Source: Klebsormidium nitens
Lineage: Eukaryota; Streptophyta; Klebsormidiophyceae; Klebsormidiales; Klebsormidiaceae
Direction: 5' to 3'
NCBI GenBank assembly: GCA_000708835.1
Contig: DF236999.1
Location: 189,876 to 253,875 of the forward strand
DNA length: 64,000 bases
The notes beneath the pieces were generated by a model. The model was not told the DNA's origin. It saw only the letters and a list, made by a program, of their open reading frames with translations, and did not search any database. Each line of letters starts with the position of its first letter. Within the stretch, counting starts at the first letter, position 1. Positions 39,244 to 51,295 of the stretch are shown here, in pieces. Both the position numbers and the translations under genes were made by a program.

Positions 39244-40291
39244 CGCTTTAAAAAAGTTCTGTTGCTGTGGCAATACAGAGAGTGTGTAGATGTGTGCGAT
39301 TCGCCGTTTCCTCAACCACTTGCCACACACGTCGTAGTGGAAGTCAACAACCGTTTTGTTGAAAACTGCCACGAGAAAAAAGTGCAGCAATGAAAGTTTA
39401 ACCTGGCGTTCACAAAAGAGCGCTCCGTTCAGACGGCCCCAGGTAGCAGATTCTTCCAGATGATGCTCCACGAAGACAAGGCGCTTCTTGACCTCCCCAA
39501 GGTCCAGACAGCAACTGAGTAAGATCTGGGCCTTGGCAGAGAGATCTGAGCTGAAGCTTNNNNNNNNNNNNNNNNNNNNNNNNNNNNNNNNNNNNNNNNN
39601 NNNNNNNNNNNNNNNNNNNNNNNNNNNNNNNNNNNNNNNNNNNNNNNNNNNNNNNNNNNNNNNNNNNNNNNNNNNNNNNNNNNNNNNNNNNNNNNNNNNN
39701 NNNNNNNNNNNNNNNNNNNNNNNNNNNNNNNNNNNNNNNNNNNNNNNNNNNNNNNNNNNNNNNNNNNNNNNNNNNNNNNNNNNNNNNNNNNNNNNNNNNN
39801 NNNNNNNNNNNNNNNNNNNNNNNNNNNNNNNNNNNNNNNNNNNNNNNNNNNNNNNNNNNNNNNNNNNNNNNNNNNNNNNNNNNNNNNNNNNNNNNNNNNN
39901 NNNNNNNNNNNNNNNNNNNNNNNNNNNNNNNNNAAACTGCGACAGGCCGGTTTAAGAATCGGGTTGCAGAGGTACGTTCCTTGGTTCCTGGTGGATCATG
40001 CTGGACCCAAGTTTCCAAATGTTGGTTAACGCTGCATAACGTCGAGGCTAACCCACCTCGCTTCGGACTCGATTCCTTCTCGACCAAATTAGGGTTCGCA
40101 CTGTGTGATCCAAGCCTTCAACTTCAAGTTTCTATTACTAAAAGCATGAGTCTGACATCGACATTGACAATGTGCAGAGCTGCATGAGCACCAGATTCGC
40201 TCATGCAAGCAGGTTTATAAGAACGGGTGCAATCAGGGACGCTATGGCACTCCTTTCTGGGTTTGATGGGCTATGCCCTCGTCACAAGGAG
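39244..40291. promoter_or_regulatory. Divergent intergenic region containing the assembly gap
   Basis: Upstream region shared by NFU (-) and membrane protein copy A (+). About a third of it is unsequenced, so an extra small gene or leader exon cannot be excluded. Confidence 0.35.
39560..39933. other. Assembly gap (374 N)
   Basis: A run of N. Open frames crossing it are artefacts. Confidence 0.99.
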
Positions 40292-42082
40292 ATGGCTTTT
40301 TGTCTATACGGACAGCTGGCAGGGCTGGCCGTCTGCCTTTTGCTTCTCTCAATGGTTACCAGGTCTGGTGAGTCACTTTCTCGCCCAGTCTCGACACCAG
40401 TAGGATGGGCGTTTGAATGAGGCAATATGCCTTTCTTCAAGCAAGTGTTCATCGAATGAATGTTGGCTGAGCGCTGCTGCACATGTGTTGCATAAATCCA
40501 GTCATCACAGGAACTCAAAAATGGTTGGAAGTGTTCAAATTGCTTTCTTAGATTGCTTGCCATGCTTATAACAACGTTTCGCGGGGTGGTAGTGTGACAT
40601 TGTTTCTAGGCAAGGCGTCGTCTAGCTCACGGTATATGCTCAGTACAGTGTCGCTCGTGGAGACCAATACTGTGCCCCAACCAAGCTGAGTATCCATGGT
40701 TCTGCTATGGTTGTGCAGAAGCGCAACCGGACCGGGACGTTTATCTCCGCAATATGACAATCTTCCAAACGCACGAGTGGTTCGGCGCACCCCGCGTCTA
40801 CTTCCACTGCACCGATAATGAAACAAAGGTCTATCTACCTGACGTCACGTCGCCGGGGCAGCAGTACACTTTCAGTAGCTATGAGTCCTGGCAACCGCTC
40901 ACCACGCTGCCGGCTCTGAAGTGCAAAAGGTGCGGCTTTTATGAGGCTGACACAATCAAGAGCGATGACGTCTTTGGCGAGTGGGAGCTGTGCCCCCTGG
41001 ACTTTTCAGCGAACGGATCTTTGAGCAAGTTAGTGGAGGGGGAGTTTGTGGCCAGCTTCTACTGCAAAGACTGTGCAGCGCCGTCGGAGCCAGAGACTCC
41101 AGCCGGCGGGTCCCCTTCAGGCGTGGGCGTACAAGGGAGTCCTCCAAACTCAGGTGAGCAGGACAAGGGGGCATGCACCACCCCAGCGTCGGGTTCAGAT
41201 TCTTCACTTCGCGCTCTTATTTCTATCTTCAAAACACACAAATAGGCGCGTCGTATCAGCTGGTAGGAAAAGGGTGCAGGTTTGAAGGAAATGGTGGAAA
41301 CGACATTGATTGTGGATTGGGCAGGGGAAAGGGATCCCCCTGACATCCAGAATTTGAAAAACTGCTTATGCCCCTGCAATCCGTCGTTAACTTCAGGCAA
41401 AGATGCCCTGTCATCACTTCTCTCACTGGTTTGTCTGAATTCCTCATTGGTGTAGTTGTGCAAAGATGTCAATTGATAAATTTCTGGTCCGCACAAGCTT
41501 TGCGCCAGCCTCCAGACTTCCCCTCCCTTCATTCACCCCACCTCACGCATTTGCAAAATTACCGTCCTGGTGTGCAGAGGGGTCTCATCAGTTTTTAGAG
41601 ATTAGTTCAACGGGCGTGCTTGTATAGGCACACACTTTTTACCGCCTGCGTCTGAGCATTTCGAAACTTCAATAACCATCGCGTTTGGAACAGTGTTCAA
41701 GAGTTCGAATTAGCAGCCGTGTACTCCTTGGTCGATGATGCTGGAGTGCGTGTCACCCAGATCTGATCGAACTGACATGGCCTACCGTACCTTTGCTGCA
41801 GGAACAGCAGCCCCCTTCGAGAGCTCTACAGGAATGGCAACATCAGCAGAGCCTCCCGTGGCCCCATCTCGTACAGAGGGAAGGTCGAAAGGTCTGGGCG
41901 CCGGGCTGATTGTGCTTATTGTTTTTCTGAGCTTGCTGGGGGCGGTTGGAGCTGGGGTGGGGCTGATTTCCTTTCACAAGTTTCTGCGGAGGAAACGAAG
42001 AAACGATCATGCCCGCGCTTTCGATCTGCTGTTCGACAGTGGGGATGAGCTGGAAGAGGAAATGGAAAGAGGACGACTATGA
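40292..42082 (+). CDS. Plant-specific single-pass membrane protein (DUF7953-type), copy A
   Basis: Three exons: 40292-40367, 40719-41153, 41802-42082, both introns phase 1; 263 residues. A signal peptide (GLAVCLLLLSMV) is followed by a conserved ectodomain, then a Ser/Pro linker, one membrane helix (AGLIVLIVFLSLLGAVGAGV) and a short cytosolic basic/acidic tail. The ectodomain carries the family pattern TIFQTHEW...VYFHC, LPDVTSPG..YTFSSYESWQPLT, CKRCGFYE, DVFGEWELCPLDF and FYCKDC. The three paired-Cys motifs suggest disulfides or a metal site. It matches the uncharacterised land-plant family (labelled DUF7953 as far as I recall). Function unknown. An in-frame ATG at 40244 would add 16 residues before the signal peptide. 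A second copy lies at 51296-53551. Confidence 0.85.
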
Positions 42083-42105
42083 GATGGAAAGAGGACGACT
42101 ATGAG
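42062..42105 (+). repeat. 22-bp perfect tandem duplication across the stop codon of copy A
   Basis: 42062-42083 and 42084-42105 are identical. The unit covers the last codons and the TGA at 42080-42082. Because 22 is not a multiple of three, the second unit would be read in another frame. Confidence 0.85.
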
Positions 42106-43313
42106 AGACTGCATGGAATTTGAAATGAGCCAACCAATTTTGCAATGAGTGACCATGCGCCTTTACCTGCGGTTGTAGCGAGAGTTGACAACCTGGGGCT
42201 TTGAGACTCACGAGTCCCGTAGCCCCTCCTCTTCTTGACAGAGGGCTCAACGGGGAGATGTCAGTGTTGCATGCACTCGAGCAACTCGGTTTTCTTTTAT
42301 GCTAGTGAGCGAAGTGCAAAGTTTGGTGGAGTCCTCGCAAATCTGGTGAGCTCTCCGAAGGTTTTCACTACCTTGTCAACTTCGTGACTAGGTACATGTT
42401 TGCGATCTTAGCTATACAAGTGGGATGCACCTAGACGTCTTACGTCACTACAGGCCGCGACGCTGCGGCGCCCTTCCATTTTGGTGGAACGAGTGATGCC
42501 AATGTTCAACGGCGATCACATGGCATGAGTGCACTCCGATGGCTTCTAGGTTTTGCACTGATGGATATATCTCGATTGCATCAACAAAATATATGGAATG
42601 CCTCGAATGCAAATCAATCCGGTCATGGTTGTGTAGCTCGACGTGTAGGCCGGTACGTACACATGTTGCATATCGGTTGCACTGCCATATATATACGCAA
42701 CCAATGCACACCGGTGCATGCAGCCATGCGCGACCATCAGCTTGGTCAATTAACCTATATAGTTGTATCTATGTATTGCCCAACTTGGCATGCACACAAT
42801 CTCTGCGAATGCAGTCATAGAATTCTAGCAACGTACTATATTATTGGGATTCATTACGCTAACAAACATTGTGTACAAACAAGCGCAAATTCAGCTGCAA
42901 GGCTTTGCATCTTGCGTGCCTAAGCTTGAATTGATGCCTGTAATTTAGAGCATGTCGGGTATCTTGCAGATCTTGCTCTCGTGAAACTTGAGGCCTGGAT
43001 CGTCCTGTCAAGTTATCTTGCGACCCATCATCCATTGTAACTGTAACTGGGCCAATGACGATTATCTAAGATCAAGCTCCAACTTACGTTCAAGCACTCC
43101 ACAATGATTTGCAACTAGTTCCGCTTGCGTGATGCAGCACAACTATCACACAGCCATCATGATACCAACAGCAATCCAAAATGCGAGGATACTGAGAACA
43201 ACATACAAAAAGTTGCACGTACGAAAATCACTCTTAACACTAACACCGCTGCCCCGCTTGGTTCAATCGCCAAGGGTGGTCATAAGAGGGTAATGTTGCG
43301 AGATTACTGCTGT
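42083..43313. other. Convergent spacer
   Basis: 3-prime flanks of membrane protein copy A (+) and the unknown membrane protein (-). AT-rich with many TGCAT/ATGCA steps near 42,530-42,800. No gene supported. Confidence 0.35.
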
Positions 43314-44103
43314 CTATGCGCATGCAGAACTTTTGCAGAATCGAGCATCATTACAAGTGGTCAGACTCTGAGGGTGCCTGCCAGGAAGATGAATGCTTTG
43401 CCTATGATTGAACCCAAATGATCGGACATACTTGAAACTATTGTTAGATGGACTCTTACAAGGGTCCGACCATGTGCACAACTCTAGAAGCATTAACGAG
43501 CTTGTCAAAGTACACCGGCAACGTGATCTCTTGCATACTTTCCTGAAGTCGGGATCTGCATTGAGCAATGCTTACTTTGTCACCGTCAAGATAATTGGTA
43601 GCTGCAGGCACAGACGCTGAGTCACACCTTGCTGTCGGATTCAGGTCCACAACTCGGATCAGGACGCGAGATACGGACATGCCCACAAGGAACCCAAGAA
43701 CACAAAACTCTTGCTGGACACGCACCTTTCTCTCCGACTGGAGCTCTGGTTGCAAGCTGCCCCATTGGTGTCAAGCTCAACTCCAACAGATTGGTCGGCA
43801 TAGCGGCCAAGCGAGTCAACCTCATATGGCATGGGGCGCCTGAACGATATAAGACATAGGATGTGGACAGCTGCGCAACTCTAAGAATGTAGCAGAAGCT
43901 TGTGCCTACTTTCTTGCTACTGATGCGGGAAGCGGTGGTGGTGCGGGATGTGTCAACTCTGGCGCTGCTGCGTCCACATCCTGAGCGGGCCACCTAAAGT
44001 CCCCTGAGCGGGACAGCCGGACAGCGAAAGTGATCACTGGAATCACCAAGCACACTCCCATCATCATCCGCATGCCTTCTGGGGTCCACCGAATAACCGC
44101 CAT
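43314..44103 (-). CDS. Unrecognised membrane protein, 173 residues
   Basis: Proposed exons, in coding order: 44103-43910, 43756-43576, 43542-43460, 43377-43314; phases 2, 0 and 2 agree and the model ends in TAG. I do not recognise it. After MAVIRWTPEGMRMMMG comes a hydrophobic stretch (VCLVIPVITFAV) consistent with a signal anchor, then a Pro/Ala-rich stalk and a second less hydrophobic stretch (EFCVLGFLVGMSV). The C-terminus has three Cys. The third intron leaves a very short gap in places (the second is only 33 bases, 43575-43543), which is unusually short and lowers confidence. It could instead be two smaller exons of another model. Confidence 0.4.
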
Positions 44104-44807
44104 TCGGAAAGCTTTCTTGTAATCCCAGCATGCAAGTATTGTTCCAGCCCTCACGCTATGAATCCGATCTAAACAAACGAACGCTGAGCGCAGTACACCC
44201 CAAGGAACCCGTCTCGCCTACGCTCAGCTTCAATGGCCAACTACAATTTGCGTGGACAAAGTTGGCGGCTCACGACACCTTGCAATCTGCCATAGGAATA
44301 CGTCTGCATGGGGGCGCTACATTCAGAATCCTCAGCTGTCGAGTCTTGCCAGGACTCCTGAAGTTCGTTAAAGTTCGAACTGTGAAGTTGAATCAAGGGA
44401 ATTGTGCTTCTTTTTGCAGAGTTGCAAACCCTAAAACGCTATTAAACCTGATTAAACCCACAGAATCTGGAATTCGGCGCGCTCGGATTCTGGAATCTCT
44501 GCCGCTGCAATCTACCATTAATGGCGCAAGGGCGGCCTGAGTCAGAAGGTGGAGCCATGGCCATGGCCACCTTGGCGAAAGCAGCTTCGTCTTCCACAAC
44601 TCGAGACCCTTCTTGCTCATTCCTGAGGACCATGTCTGCCCAATTCTCGAGTGATCAACAGCACATAGTTTGTTTGGATACAATCTCGCTCAACTCATGC
44701 TTCACATTAGTTATGGCGGGTCTCATTTAGCATACTATCTAAGTGCCGAACGGGTGAGCGTTAAAGCGCCACCACCACTCAAAAGATACTTCTTTGGAAT
44801 AGGGAGG
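44104..44807. promoter_or_regulatory. Divergent intergenic region (unknown membrane protein / calpain)
   Basis: 704 bases. Open frames on both strands here do not connect to splice-consistent models and are treated as non-coding. Confidence 0.35.
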
Positions 44808-47800
44808 ATGGGCCGCAGCAAGCAACCAGAGGATCATGTGGAGAGTGAGTGACTTGCATCGATTGCTGGTCTTCGCTTTGTCTTTACTGAAATTGCAAAA
44901 ATGCTCCCTCTCTCGCTATGGATATTCTGACGTTAGTGCGATCCTTTAGTGGTGCACGTTGTGTTTCACTTAGGGCAGATTAACGCGGTACATTGAGTCA
45001 AATGCCTGTCACCTGCAAGGACCTCTTTCCGCGTACCTCCTTCCTGTCACAACTTACATTCGTTGGCTGCAGGTGAAGACGAGGACGGGGAAGATCTAGG
45101 GCCATGGACCCGCGTGGAGTCTCTCAAGCCAGCTGGCGACATCTGGGTGGATCCTGAGGCTCCAACCGCCCAGCCGTCGTGGGAGGTTCCTCATGGGGAG
45201 ACAGGGGAGAGTGCAGAAGACAAGGACGCCAGCAGCACAGAGCTGTATGCAGCGGGGGAAGTATGGGAGGAGCTCATTGTGTACAAAAAGTCGATCATCA
45301 AGCCGTCCGACATCAATCAGGTGAGAGGGGTGCAGCGAGGGGGCGACAATTCTGTGGATTTAGTGGTAATCTGCGCTGAAGCAGCAGAATGACAGTGACT
45401 CTGATTCCACCTCTCCGTGGCCACCTCAGACTCATAAAGTTGAACAGATGTCCTAGATAGACTGGAAAGGGAGGTGCAGATTCATTTGCCGCTTGCTAAG
45501 AAGCAACCACCACCACAGCGATCAACTAAGCTTGGGCTAGCAGGCAGCTCCGGAGAAGCCAGAGGAACTGATGTTTCTTTGTGCCCGCAGGGAGGGCTGG
45601 GCGACTGCTGGTTCCTCTCCGCCATAGCTGCACTCTCAGAGGAACCGAAGCGAGTCCGGTCCTTGTTTTTGAACAACATGGCACATGATGATGGGGGCCT
45701 CCGCATCAAGTTCTACAAAAGTGGCAGGTAATTCGCCGATAGTTCCTGCCCTGTCCAAATCTGCAAAACGCCATAGGACAGGGGCTCTCATTTCGACAAA
45801 GAATCATAAACGGTGTCGCTGAAGGACTTTGGCGTTGCAACGACCCACAGAGGTTCAAGTTCTTTGCAGCGCCAGATTGCCCAGTGGCAAATTCCGTATG
45901 CTGGTCAGAGCGCGAGGCTGGACTGTATTTGTCTGCAACCATAGCAGTGTTTGTGCAACGCACTGTCTTGAAAGTGGCTGATGCACTGAAACAATGAAGA
46001 TTATTCACTCCTCGTGATTACTTAATCCTCTTGTCGAGCAGAGAGGTGGTGGTATCCGTGGATGATCAGTTGTACTTCAACGAAGAGGATGATTTGTTCT
46101 ACGGTGAGCCCCAAACAGCCCCGTCAACCAAACCTATGGCCAGGAGCTCCATTTTTTGTTACGCTTTGCTCTCGCTGTGAGCAGTTGTCTCTGAGGTCGA
46201 GCTGATTTCCTCTCTGCGCAGGCTAGAACCTAACGCCCAGCACACTTGCTGTCACTTTGATCCCTGCACTCTTGCTCCAAACCCCAGCTGTTCTCAGATT
46301 TGACTCGAGTTTTGCAGCGTCCATCAAGGGGAACGAGATGTGGGTGCCGCTTCTAGAAAAGGCGTATGCCAAGCTGCACGGCAGCTACGCCGCGCTGTCG
46401 GGGGGCTGGCCAGAGGAGGCCATGGAGGATCTCACGGGCTGCCCCGGAAAGTGCTACGAGATCGCAGATTTTGAAGGAGGTGAGATCACCTCTCATCAAG
46501 TTGTTCGATCTGAACTCTCATCAAGTTGGAAGGCTTGTGGGGAAGGGAGCGGAGACCTTTGGTGCGAGCGATAGTTTGACTCTCTGCTTCCTGACTTCGT
46601 TGGGCGTTTCCACCATTGGGTGTGACCTAGCGGCTGTAAAGCTCTCGACTGCTTCTTGCTTTTAGGGAGTCCGCTCTTGATCGTAGGACCCTGGATGCGG
46701 CCGTCACTCTGGACCTGCCCGGTGGCTTGAATCTTCTGATACGAAGCACAGGGTCGCCCTCTGTATCTTCCCCAACTGTTAGCCCGCACTTGAAAATCAA
46801 ACCCTTCGACAAACACCCGAAGGCTGGTGGCGATCAGAAACGCACTCTTGGATCTGCTTCTGGCCCCTACTTGGTATACGCTCGTACTTTGCGTGCTTCC
46901 GTATGAGCGATATCGCGCCTGCTGACGAGACCACGTGTCCATTCGTGTCAGATTTGTGGGCGTCCATTCTGTCGTGGCACGCCGAGGGCTACCTGCTGTG
47001 CTGTAGCACGGGGACCGTCAAGAAGAAGAAGGCCAAGGGCATTGTCGACATGCACGCATACACCATGCTCACAGTGAGTGCTCCGACTCCTCTCGCCTCC
47101 TCGTGGCACATCTTCTGACTCAAGTGTCGTCACCCCTTTCGATGTAAGACCGTGTACTGTCTGAGGAACGCGCTACGACGACCTTTTGGCAGAGCCGGCA
47201 CGCAGTAAGGCGCACGACTTGCCTCAGTCCGGACAGCAGTGCGCCTGCCAGGGGATACAAGAAGAAGCAGTCTTCGGCGGCGGGAGCGAACTTCTGGTCA
47301 GAGCGGTCTCTGGTCCTATCTGAAGAGGCGTAAATGGGGAGCCTTTGTCGATGTCCTGAGCCGTTAATGAGGAGTTATCGTGCTGTCGTCAAGGTGGAGG
47401 CCAGAGCCAGGCAAACTCAAAGAGCTCTCTAAACCCAGCAGGTCAGCCTCCGTAGCTTTTTATCGAGAGTCGGCAGATAGTACTTAAAAGTGTCCGTTCC
47501 GAAAAGAGGAGTCGACCGTGACACAGATTCGTCCGCTGAAAACTCTTCGATAGTGCCGTCGGAGCTCTCTGACCTCATCATATTTAAAGCTCGAAGCCTC
47601 GGCTTTGGCAAGCGTCAGCGTCTTGAAGCATCGCAACCGCACATCTCATCACCTCAATATCCGCTTCAAGAGACGCAAGCGTGCTTGCCTTGCCTACAAA
47701 CCCAACCGCTTTGGCTCGGTACAGGCGCAGGAGGCCCACGGGTTCAAGCTGGTACACATCCGCAACCCGTGGGGCGAGGGCGAGTGGAAAGGCGCATGGT

Positions 47801-49750
47801 CCGACAACAGCCCGCTGTGGGAGCAGTACCCGGACATCAAGCGCGAGCTGTACGACGTAAATGCGGACGACGGCGTTTTCTGGATGGCGTTCGAGGACTT
47901 TGTCAAGGTGAGCGGAGCGAAGACGAGACGCAGGGGACTGAAGGCGCGGATTTATTTGAGTTGGTTGGAGAGGTTGGGCCACTCTCTGAGGAAGATGCAG
48001 AGGGTTTCTATGATAAGGGATTTAATGTCGGTGAACGGTGAACTTTACAGAGTTTCGAAAATCAGAAGTGGGATAGAAGTCGGAAACAGTGGACCCGTTC
48101 TCTTGAGCCCGAAGGGAAGGAGCGCTGAAACGTCTGCGATTCGATGGACACGCATCGATCCGGATGGATGGGACGATCGACGGGAACCCTCCGGAAGAAG
48201 CTAGAGGCTGGCGGTGGAAAGAAGGCAAATGGTCGCACGAGAGTCAGGGGCACAAAATTCCGGAAAGCGGCCTGGCTCGTTTGCAGACTGGCAGGAGGGC
48301 AGCTTCGTCGGAACCCGCTGAGCGCACCGATTGTCCCCCTTTAGTTGCAGGCTCGAATGGGAGCATCCTAGGGAAGTTTCACATGCAAAAATTCCAGGAG
48401 AATCTTTGCGTCAGCTTCGATCGGAGAACCCCCTACGGCTCATCGACACCTCCAATTCTTGCACCGGGTAAACTTCTGATAGACGCGTCCTCCTTGCTTA
48501 GACCCGTCCTCCTCATATAGACCCCTCTTGGCACATATTTTGAGTCGGCAGTCACAACTACCACGTTCGGCGTTCTGACCGAGCTTCGCCCGTGCAGGTG
48601 TATGAGACGGTGCACGTGGGCTTCGTGACGGAGACTGCGCGCGGCCGGCTCCCCGCGGCCTTCGACGAGGACACCGAGACGCTGAGCTTCTCCTTGACGG
48701 TGACGGACGCAGACACAGTCTTCGTGCAGGCGCACCAAGAAGACCCCCGCATGTGAGCTCTCTCAATCAGCTGCCCGCTTTGGAATAACGTCGTGCCACG
48801 TGGCTTTCCGGCGACATTTGATACGTCGCGCCTTTCCGCGAATGAGACGTCGGTCTCTTCTGTGGCGGCCAGATATTAGGGTACCCTTCGCCAAGGGGAA
48901 CTAGCTCCTCCACGCCTTGTTTTGGATAATCATAGGGTCCGTTTGACGACGGTAGGCTTGCGCTCGTGATACGGACAGCCAACTTACTTTGCACGATCCC
49001 CTTGGTCCGTACCTTCATCAGCACTTTGCGAGTTTGGCCTCGAACGTTCATTTGTCGGGTCTGGCCGTGACGTCTTCCAATCAAAGGAGCGTGTTTGGAG
49101 CCGCTTCAAACATTCTGTCCGGCAAATGCTGCTCATTTACCTGCTTGCCAACTCGCGTGCTGTTGCGCGTGCAGGGAAGGCAGCCGCGAGGACATGCTGG
49201 CGCTGCGGGTGACGATTGAGGACGCCGCAGAGGAAGAAGTCTTCACGTGAGCGTTTCCGTCCATCTGAGCAACATACTTTCAGTCTAGTTGTCACGTACT
49301 GGGTTGCCGAACTCTTTGGCACGGTGCAAGGTGTCGCTGTTCTAGGGACTCTCGACATTCATCTTACGCAAAGCACAAGATTACGACAGGAGCGATTGTC
49401 GGGGGATTTCTGCCGCCCGTTGGCGTGTCCTTCGCCGCCCAATCTCCTGCTCCGCTGCCGTCGCCCCTTCGCCTTCTCAGATAGACGTAGTTCCAACTAT
49501 GAGGCGCTCTTACACTTCCACTGAGACGTTTTCTGTTGCTTTCAGCAACGAGAGCGAGGCAGGTGACCGGTCCGTATTGGTGATCGCCACCGACTTGCAA
49601 CCGGGGGAGTACACCGTGTACGTGGAGGCCGTGGATGGGTGCCCGGAGGACGACCGCCGGTTTGTGTTGACCGCTCACTCGAGCGAAAAGGGGGTCAAGA
49701 TAGATGGGCCGTTTGAGAACGAGGATGAGGAAGACGAAGAAGAGGATTAG
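44808..49750 (+). CDS. Soluble calpain-type cysteine protease (not DEK1-like)
   Basis: Ten exons: 44808-44844, 45073-45320, 45591-45727, 46042-46103, 46318-46479, 46952-47073, 47725-47907, 48598-48752, 49175-49246, 49546-49750; 460 residues, every phase consistent. An acidic N-terminus (about 1-90) precedes the calpain protease core (about 85-320) with the full triad: Cys101 in [11 protein letters not shown], His250 in DMHAYTM, Asn270 in [16 protein letters not shown]-terminal beta-sandwich-like part (about 325-445, with [12 protein letters not shown] and [10 protein letters not shown]) resembles calpain domain III/C2-like. The protein ends in an acidic tail. There is no membrane segment and no EF-hand. 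Land plants are known for a single calpain, DEK1, which has over 20 membrane helices; this short soluble form is a different architecture. Calcium dependence cannot be judged from sequence. Confidence 0.93.
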
Positions 49751-51295
49751 GACGCGCGCTTAGCGGGGCGTTTTAAGCAACTGATATTGGGTTGTGCGGG
49801 ATGGGGGCGCATTGTGTGTTGAGTCGCGGGGTTGAGTTGCTTCTGGTGAAAGTGGGAAGCACTCGAGGTAATTGGTTTATTTGCGGTTGTTGGACTGATG
49901 TTGCGATACTGCGGGAAACATACTGCCAATAAGAGGTGAGTAACTCAGGTTACTATATATTCAAGAGCTGCGGCATGGCACGCATGAAGACTGCGTACTA
50001 AGCAGAGCGCCGCCAATCCCTGGTGCAAACGCGGATAGACATAGCCTTACGTAAGGAAAGCAATCTAAGCCGCCACCATCGCTGGCACCACCGTCAAGGA
50101 CTGGTACAACCACCGAGGATCAGAAAAGTAAGTACTGTTTGGAAGCGGGGATAGGTCCAGCCGGCGGCGCTTCAATCAATTGTGGATGTTCAATGAGTTA
50201 CTGAAATTCCAAGGAACTAGCTGTTCGATGATTTCGTGATGGCTGAACTTCTGAATGTTTGAATACATGCATGGCTGCAACTACAGTAGTGACAGACGGT
50301 CGTGGTCGAAAGCGCATTCGCTTGCATGCCTCATTTGATATGGACAATTGATTGGATCGCAACATGCGACTGCCGCGGCGGCTAATTAAGATTGGTGCAT
50401 ATCACATGCACAGTTTAATCGAATGCATGCCAGGACCTAGCCGAGCAGTATGTGCTGCATATGCCGGTGCTATAGACTGCGCACGTACTGCCATGTTGAG
50501 CATGATACTGCATTGAAATCTGAAGCTGGCTGGAGCCCGGATCCCTGATCTAGTGGTTTAGCAGGCCGAACCGTCGTCATTTTGTGTATCAAACGGCCTG
50601 CATGGCGCCGGGGTCCAAGCTGCCGCCGCGGGATCAGGATTTGTATGCATCAGACCGTCGACTCGAGGATCTGATCGAAGCTCTTCAAACAACTGCGTCT
50701 GCAACTTTCGATATCGACAACCTTACATGAACCTGCCCTGGAAGTTTGAGATTATCACAAGCGCGCTCAAGTCCGAATTAAACAACCCCCAAGGCAGCAG
50801 CCAACGATGCAAGATACGAAGGGAGCACTGATATGATTCAATGCCTCATCGAGGACAAACGACTGACTGCAGACAAGTCCCGCCGCACGCGTGCCAGCAT
50901 CTACAGCCCTACTGTGCCCAAATCAGTGGCAAAATGTCCTCGTCAGATGTTTTCGTTAAGAGTGCATAATCACGGTGCGGGGCAATGACTGCTCTTTTAA
51001 GGTTGACCTAACATCATCCTCCAACCAGCTACCTAAGCAAATTCCGGCCACGTATGACCAGCAGCACTTACTGCAGCCGTTGCCCGGAGCCACGAACAAC
51101 CTCTATTGATCTTGACCTATCATACAGCGAGCTGTTTAAACTGCTTGCATCACGACGGATACCCAACTACGACGGTACACGTACACGCTCCAAGCTTTCA
51201 ACCAACAAGAACCGCGTCAAGCGTCGGCTCCAAAACAACTTCGTTCATAACATACTCTACACCCCCCCGTTACCTTTACCCTCTTCCGTACGGTT
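49751..51295. other. Convergent spacer
   Basis: 3-prime flanks of calpain (+) and membrane protein copy B (-), 1.5 kb, with scattered GCATGC-type steps. The only coding-like item is the small frame at 50602-50730, listed separately. Confidence 0.35.
50602..50730 (+). CDS. Small open reading frame, 42 residues (doubtful)
   Basis: ATG at 50602 in a fair context, TGA at 50728-50730. The product (MAPGSKLPPRDQDLYASDRR...) is hydrophilic with an amphipathic middle (LEDLIEALQTTASA). The composition looks more protein-like than the surrounding spacer. It may be a short peptide gene or a leftover of a degraded gene or transposon. No homology evidence. Confidence 0.15.
   Translation: MAPGSKLPPRDQDLYASDRRLEDLIEALQTTASATFDIDNLT

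Noticed and set aside
39410-40087. Open frames running through the N block
   Set aside because: Artefact of translating unknown bases.
47490-48041. 183-residue frame overlapping calpain exon 7
   Set aside because: A different frame from the IRNPWG exon; it runs through both adjacent introns.
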